Assembly: GCA_944548615.1 (NCBI GenBank)
Contig: OX155961.1
Coordinates: 29,742,770-29,806,769, forward strand
Direction: 5' to 3'
Length of the DNA stretch: 64,000 nucleotides
Source: Micropterix aruncella
Lineage: Eukaryota > Arthropoda > Insecta > Lepidoptera > Micropterigidae
The position numbers and the translations under genes were made by a program. The notes under the pieces were generated by a model. The model did no database searches. It was not told the origin of the DNA and saw only the letters and a list, made by a program, of their open reading frames with translations. Positions within the stretch are counted from its first letter, which is position 1. Every line of letters begins with the position of its first letter. Of this stretch, positions 59,524-64,000 are shown piece after piece.

Positions 59524-59950
59524 ATGAAAACTAGAAAAATAGAAAGCATCCAAAGAGTTCTACATAAACTACATTTAATAAGGATCAAACTATCGATCAA
59601 CAATCAAGAAATAGAAAAATGCAACGACTCTCCAAAGAATAAAAAATCAACTGGTCTCGATGATATACCTGTTAGTGTAATTAAAATCCATAAACGTGTA
59701 CTGGCACCTTGTCTAACATATCTTTACAATTTAAGCTTTTCAGAGGGAATATTTCCAGATTGTCATTAAGTAGCCAAGATTACACCGATATATAAAAATG
59801 GGCGATCCCGCGAGCGTAGAAAATTATCGACCCGTAGCCCTACTAAGTAATTTCTCAAAAATTTTGGAGAAGGTCATCGAAAAACGACTAAATGGTTTCC
59901 TTGAAAAATTTGTGGTCATTTCAGACAGTCAAGATGGATTCCGGACAAAA
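59524..59950 (+). pseudogene. Reverse transcriptase N-terminal fragment
   Basis: One frame gives SPKNKKSTGLDDIPVSVIKI and LTYLYNLSFSEGIFPDCH, and after a frame change GDPASVENYRPVALLSNFSK and ILEKVIEKRLNGFLEKFVVI followed by SQDGFRTKKK. These are RT blocks 0 to 2 of a CR1/Jockey-like element. The copy ends abruptly at the GT/GC microsatellite. Confidence 0.75.
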
Positions 59951-59954
59951 AAAA

Positions 59955-60120
59955 AGTGCGCGTGTGTGTGCGCGCGCGTGCGTGAGAGGGCGCGTGCGTG
60001 AGAGGGTGCGTGCGTGCGCGCGCGCGGCGCGTGTGTGTGTGTGGGTTTGTGGGTTTGTGTGCGAGTGTGTGTGTGTGGGCGCGCGTGTGTGTGTGTGAGA
60101 GAGTGAGCGAGTGTGTGTAT
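59955..60120. repeat. GT/GC-rich microsatellite
   Basis: Imperfect (GT)n, (GC)n and GAGAGNG runs (GTGCGCGTGTGTGTGCGCGC and later GTGTGTGTGTG). Frames over it are only repeat translation. Confidence 0.95.
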
Positions 60121-60400
60121 TCCTCCACGATAGCGTCTTAACGCTGTATCCGATTGAGCTGAAACTTGGCATGTAGGTATCATTTGGTCATGATAAGAGT
60201 TGAAAGATGTTATAATTGTATTTTCTTCGCTCAAAGTTGCGGGCCGCCAGTACCATCTGTTACCGCGTATCTATGTTACTGCCCACTACTACCTATGAAC
60301 CGCGGCTGCGGTTCGTGTCTTTGATTAGACACCAATATGCTTTTTTCACACGATTTCCGCTAGGTGGCGTTACGCAAATGTTTCGCTTTTGCTCGGTATA
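60121..60400. repeat. Short retroelement-like end
   Basis: TCCGATTGAGCTGAAACTTG, GGCATGTAGGTATC and TGTTACCGCGTATCTATG words are of the kind found in abundant short retroelements of insects. The boundaries are not clear. Confidence 0.4.
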
Positions 60401-61480
60401 AAATGAATTGCTATTTATGGTTAAAAATTCCAATGTTGTTTACTAAGATAACGCATCTTCCAACATTCCTATGACAATTATTGTGATTCTGGGACGCCTT
60501 GACGGGAAAGTCTTAGGGTGATACAACCGATTATTTTTTTACTTTCGCCGGACAAATTTCGGCGTTTTCCTAACTTGCGCGGAGCAATTTGTAATAGCCG
60601 CCCAATGTCCATTTTCATTATTCCTTTGTTCTGGAGCGGTTGCGTCATGTTATTTCGGCAGGGGGTAGGACGGTAGCCGCGATTCGCACCCCGTTTTCTG
60701 TACCTATTCGTAATGTCAGTCGTTTCCGCTTTTGTTGTGATTTGGGCGCGACCGTCCTACTTTTCCGCCTCGACATTAATGTCAAAAGGACGCACGAAAT
60801 GCCGTGACATTTTTCTCAAGTAATAATAATTCTATACGTAGGCATTAGGCACTGTTATAAGTCTTGAAAATATGTAACATTGCTTGCAGAAAATATCGTT
60901 GCTAGTAATTATTACAGTGGAGACTTTTAGGTTATTAAATATACATGAATACGGTGATTCAAAATCAAAACTTCGAAATGTTTGGGGGAAAGGTTCTCCT
61001 GTGCTTTATGATCTCGGTAGACTGAGCTACCTACGAGGAAAGACTAAAATTCTTGGACTGCCCCGCATTCAAAGCGAGATGAGAAAGAGGTGACCGGATC
61101 TAATCGTTCAAGATCCTAACTAGCCACTATGACAATGCATTAAATCTACAGTAGATTTAGGTGCAGGGTGAACACCAACACTCTCACCTCTGAGGACGTT
61201 CTTCGAAGCTCTAAAGCGTCTCCTTCAAGAGCAACCTTTTGAAACACCGAGGCTCATAGCGCGCTGTCGTCCACGGCTCCTGAGTCATTGCTGCGGAGCC
61301 AGAAAAAAGAGGGTGCCAGCTTAGACGGTCAGAGTCCCCGCTCGGTGTAGCGGCATTTCACGGGCTGCGGAGCTGGCTCCTGCGAGCGGCCACATACATA
61401 CATTCGAGCTGTGCGCAGCCAGTGGCTCCCATTTTGGACGCTTGTATCCTGTGCGCCTCCATACATTCTCTAGTAACGTT
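60401..61480. other. Intergenic, no supported gene
   Basis: Moderate GC between 60530 and 60810, otherwise AT-rich. Short frames at 60884-61093 lack family resemblance. From 61250 on, TGCGGAGCC words recur in both orientations. Confidence 0.4.
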
Positions 61481-61510
61481 ATGGCTCCGCAGCCATGGCT
61501 GCGGAGCCAT
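61481..61510. repeat. Perfect 30-bp palindrome
   Basis: The centre is CAGCCATGGCTG, extended on both sides to ATGGCTCCG and CGGAGCCAT, with no mismatch and no spacer. Related GCTGCGGAGCCAG and GGCTGCGGAGCTGGCTCC words lie upstream at 61285-61385. Confidence 0.95.
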
Positions 61511-62859
61511 GGACGCCAGAGCGTTGAGTCTTACTTTCAAACCGAATAGTGAAGGTGTGGAACACGTTGCTAACTGAATTGTGCTACCAGTGCTAACCAG
61601 TGTGAATTAACATAAATATATCGTGTTTAGTGTCAAATGAAAGGTCTGATTAAGTACATTCCGGAAATATATATGTATATATGTATAAGTACATAAACCA
61701 CAAAGATTTAATAAAAAACCGTAATAAAAATAATTATAAATACAATATTAACGAACAAGGGGTACCTAAACGGGAATATGCACTTCCACAATACACGCAG
61801 ACGTGATGATGATATCCTGCCTAAAGTACGCCTTACGCAGACACAAAAGTCCTTACCACTCCTACCACTCTCCACAAGAAAGATGGAAACAAAGGCGTTT
61901 AAAAGATTTAGCAATCCACACATGCTTTCTATAAGCTGGGTGATTTTTTTGAGCATGCTAATTCTTTCAAATGGAAATAATAATATGTAACTTTCAGGTA
62001 CCTCATTTTAGTTTTTATTGTTTAATAATAATATTATGAATTTAATATTTAATAAGTAGATTACAATGTTTAATGTAACATACCTGACCATATACATATG
62101 TTGTTTTTTTTCAATTTTGTTTTGATACTTTCTATTGTATGATTATTTTTGTATAGAGTGCCTAAGATGACTATTAATATTCTTATAATAATTATCTATT
62201 TTATATGTGTACTCATGTATTTTATATGTGTACTCATTCAGCTCAATTTTTTTTAATTTTATTTGTCTGCCGTGTAAAGCCGACTCTTCAACGCTATTGT
62301 CAAATTAATATTTCTGCTTTAATAGTTTTATATCTACCTATATATATTAATATATTACTAGCAACTGACGAATTCTAATATGCGATAATTAGCTTTAATT
62401 GGTAATTCATGCCTTTATTGTATATTCTGAATGAATAAATTGAATACTGAATACTGAATAGTTCACCTTCTGTAACGGCAGTCGTGTTTTTTATTCATTT
62501 TAATATATTTACTTGTATTTTCATAGCGTAGGAGGAAGACGACCGTCGCGCCATGGAAGCATTTGTCGCTTCCTTCCGGTGAGCAGAAGGTATTCGTGTT
62601 TCACACTGTCCATTTGTCCATCTATTTATGGAGTAACCTTTTGGATTTCAAAGAGCGGGCAGTTGGATTGACTTTAAAAAAATATTTCTTGGTCGTTATA
62701 AAGTGCGTATATACACCCTCGATGAAAGACGGCCTTGAAAAGATTAAGATCTACACGATAACTATGCGGTCACTTTATTCGCATAGAATCATCCCATATG
62801 CCTAATTAAAGCCGCATGGCGATACTCAGCATTCAAACAGTAGGAAGACCGAAACCCAT
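61511..62859. other. Intergenic, no supported gene
   Basis: AT-rich. A short frame at 61778-61990 and another at 62563-62805 have no recognised family. An ATG with a good donor nearby (62553, TTCCG|GTGAGC) has no partner exon. Confidence 0.4.
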
Positions 62860-63045
62860 GGAAAAGCCAGCTATCGCGCGCAAAAAACTGCGAATTCCCT
62901 CTTGTTACCTACTAATTAATCTTGTTAGTCATGTATATTATATATGTATGTAATATATGTATGGGGCCGGCCGAAATGGTTACGCGGGGATCTGTCAAAC
63001 GACGCAAAATGTCTATAGGCATTGTTGGCGTTCGACGGGTTAATC
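62860..63045. mobile_element. Partial pogo-like copy, without the LINE insertion
   Basis: AAAAGCCAGC, GCGCAAAAAACTGC, TTCCCTCTTGTTACCTA, CTTGTTAGTCATGTATATTA, then GGGATCTGTCAAACGACGCA and TATAGGCATTGTTGGCGTT parallel 48238-48391 and 50893-50955 in order. It therefore represents the state of that element before the LINE went in. Confidence 0.7.
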
Positions 63046-63127
63046 AGAACACGGGATACTCAGAAATGTTTAAAAAATAGCCGATTTTCTTAAAATGACG
63101 CGACGTATTCATATTGACCGTTCGTCA

Positions 63128-63793
63128 GGGAGCTAATGGGCCCTTGCTGAGTTGGCCACGAAGACCCATTCTGTTTCAGGGTCGGTCACACTCACGGGTC
63201 AACACCCATCCGATGGCCTCCACGCATGGGGTGCGAGCCTGGGTAGGACACTGGGTCAACCAGTCTCCCCTGGGAACAATCCTCTGGCGCTCCTGGACGG
63301 TCTGCGCACCGAGCGGCGCAAGCCAATCGATTGTGCTCTCCGACTAACAATCGGGGGAGTCTGGAAACTGTATTGTTTCCTATAGAGCGGGGGTGGTTGT
63401 CTACCTTACGGCGACTGCTCTTGAAATGACCATTGGCCATCCGATCCCGGTTCAGAGTCGGGCAAAGGACGCCTTGGTCCGCGACAGATTCGGTGCTCTC
63501 CGTTTCACCGCTTCGTAAGGGAGAGGACCGCGCAAGCGACCTCGAACTCGGAACCAATCGGGAGACCGGAGAAATCTGGTCACAATTGGAAGTGAGGGCG
63601 CGAGTATCTCGAGCCCGCCGGGTTTATTCCTGGCTCACTCGCGGTAAGGCGTTGGACTCTCACGGGTTGTGACGTAGCTGGACGTAGAATGTACTGTCCA
63701 AAGTCTTCTACGTTCACTGCAGGGCGATAGAACGACTAATCGTTAAAACGTCCTGTGGTGACGGGCTCGCCCGCTGTAGTTGACACCCCAAGA
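63128..63793 (+). mobile_element. Tailless 640-bp retroposon-like element, copy C
   Basis: Flanked by a perfect 13-bp duplication TGACCGTTCGTCA (63115-63127 and 63794-63806). On the + strand it begins GGGAGCTAATGGGCCCTTGC and ends CGCTGTAGTTGACACCCCAA. It shares a 27-base segment (ending ACTGTCCAAAGTCTTCTACG) with copy A that copy B lacks. No tail and no long frame. Confidence 0.92.
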
Positions 63794-63806
63794 TGACCGT
63801 TCGTCA

Positions 63807-64000
63807 ATCTGCTAATGTGTCACGTTCTAGGCTCGACTAAAACGTAATTTTGTGTCTCCACCATCCAATCCTCGCCCGGGATTTTCGTTTCCTCCTTATC
63901 TCTGGCTTATTTTAGTTTGGATTAGATTAGCATTTAGATAGTTATGTAATGCTTGTAATTTCTTTATAATTAAAATTACATTTTTTAAAAAGACGAAAGG
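63807..64000. other. Intergenic, no supported feature
   Basis: No gene is seen; the last bases are AT-rich. Confidence 0.4.

Noticed and set aside
59892..60234. Frames rich in Arg/Val or His/Thr near 60 kb
   Set aside because: Translation of the GT/GC microsatellite on both strands.
62540..62810. Possible first coding exon (ATG at 62553, donor GTGAGC)
   Set aside because: Only nine codons, no partner exon, and the longer overlapping frame has no recognised family.

Overview
The window looks like part of an insect nuclear genome. It is AT-rich, has spliced genes with GT-AG introns of 0.2 to about 5 kb, and is crowded with transposable elements. Short runs of the arthropod telomere pentamer TTAGG occur inside one element. 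The mix of hAT, Harbinger, piggyBac, pogo, mariner, RTE, CR1-like and R2-group elements, and the character of the pygopus protein, make a moth or butterfly the most likely source; this is an inference, not proven here.

Three host genes can be read exon by exon. (1) The 3' half of a tubulin polyglutamylase of the TTLL4/6/13 type on the + strand, with five exons between 914 and 11211; its N-terminal exons lie before base 1. (2) pygopus, the PHD-finger coactivator of Wnt/beta-catenin signalling, on the - strand, with a large GC-rich exon (18221-16951) and a small last exon (13873-13753) that completes the PHD finger. (3) Ubiquilin, the UBL-STI1-UBA proteasome shuttle and chaperone, on the + strand, complete in eleven exons from 27023 to 52905, giving a protein of about 527 residues (534 with an alternative acceptor). 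The three genes have no obvious joint function. No convincing host gene was found after about 54.7 kb, although 58.1-58.5 kb looks promoter-like.

The rest is mostly mobile DNA, much of it in the introns. Several elements can be bounded to the base by terminal inverted repeats and target-site duplications (TSDs). The gap between pygopus and ubiquilin holds a three-level nest: a Harbinger-like element with a decayed MADF gene (20277-23737), an RTE retrotransposon inside it, and a 1.2-kb hAT element inside the RTE. Ubiquilin intron 5 holds a 492-bp Harbinger-type element split by an apparently intact hAT element (39327-41987) that carries a 705-codon transposase gene and a perfect 8-bp TSD. Ubiquilin intron 9 holds a pogo-like element split by an R2-group retrotransposon, which is itself split by a short tailless element.

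The most unusual items are: three copies of that 640-666-bp tailless element, sharing both ends and having 10-15-bp TSDs; a foldback element built of 15-bp repeats around TTAGG arrays; a tandem array of four ~100-bp hairpins; and an inverted pair of ~305-bp piggyBac-like elements flanking ubiquilin exons 5 and 6. All element assignments come from reading motifs, inverted repeats and TSDs by eye, with no database search.
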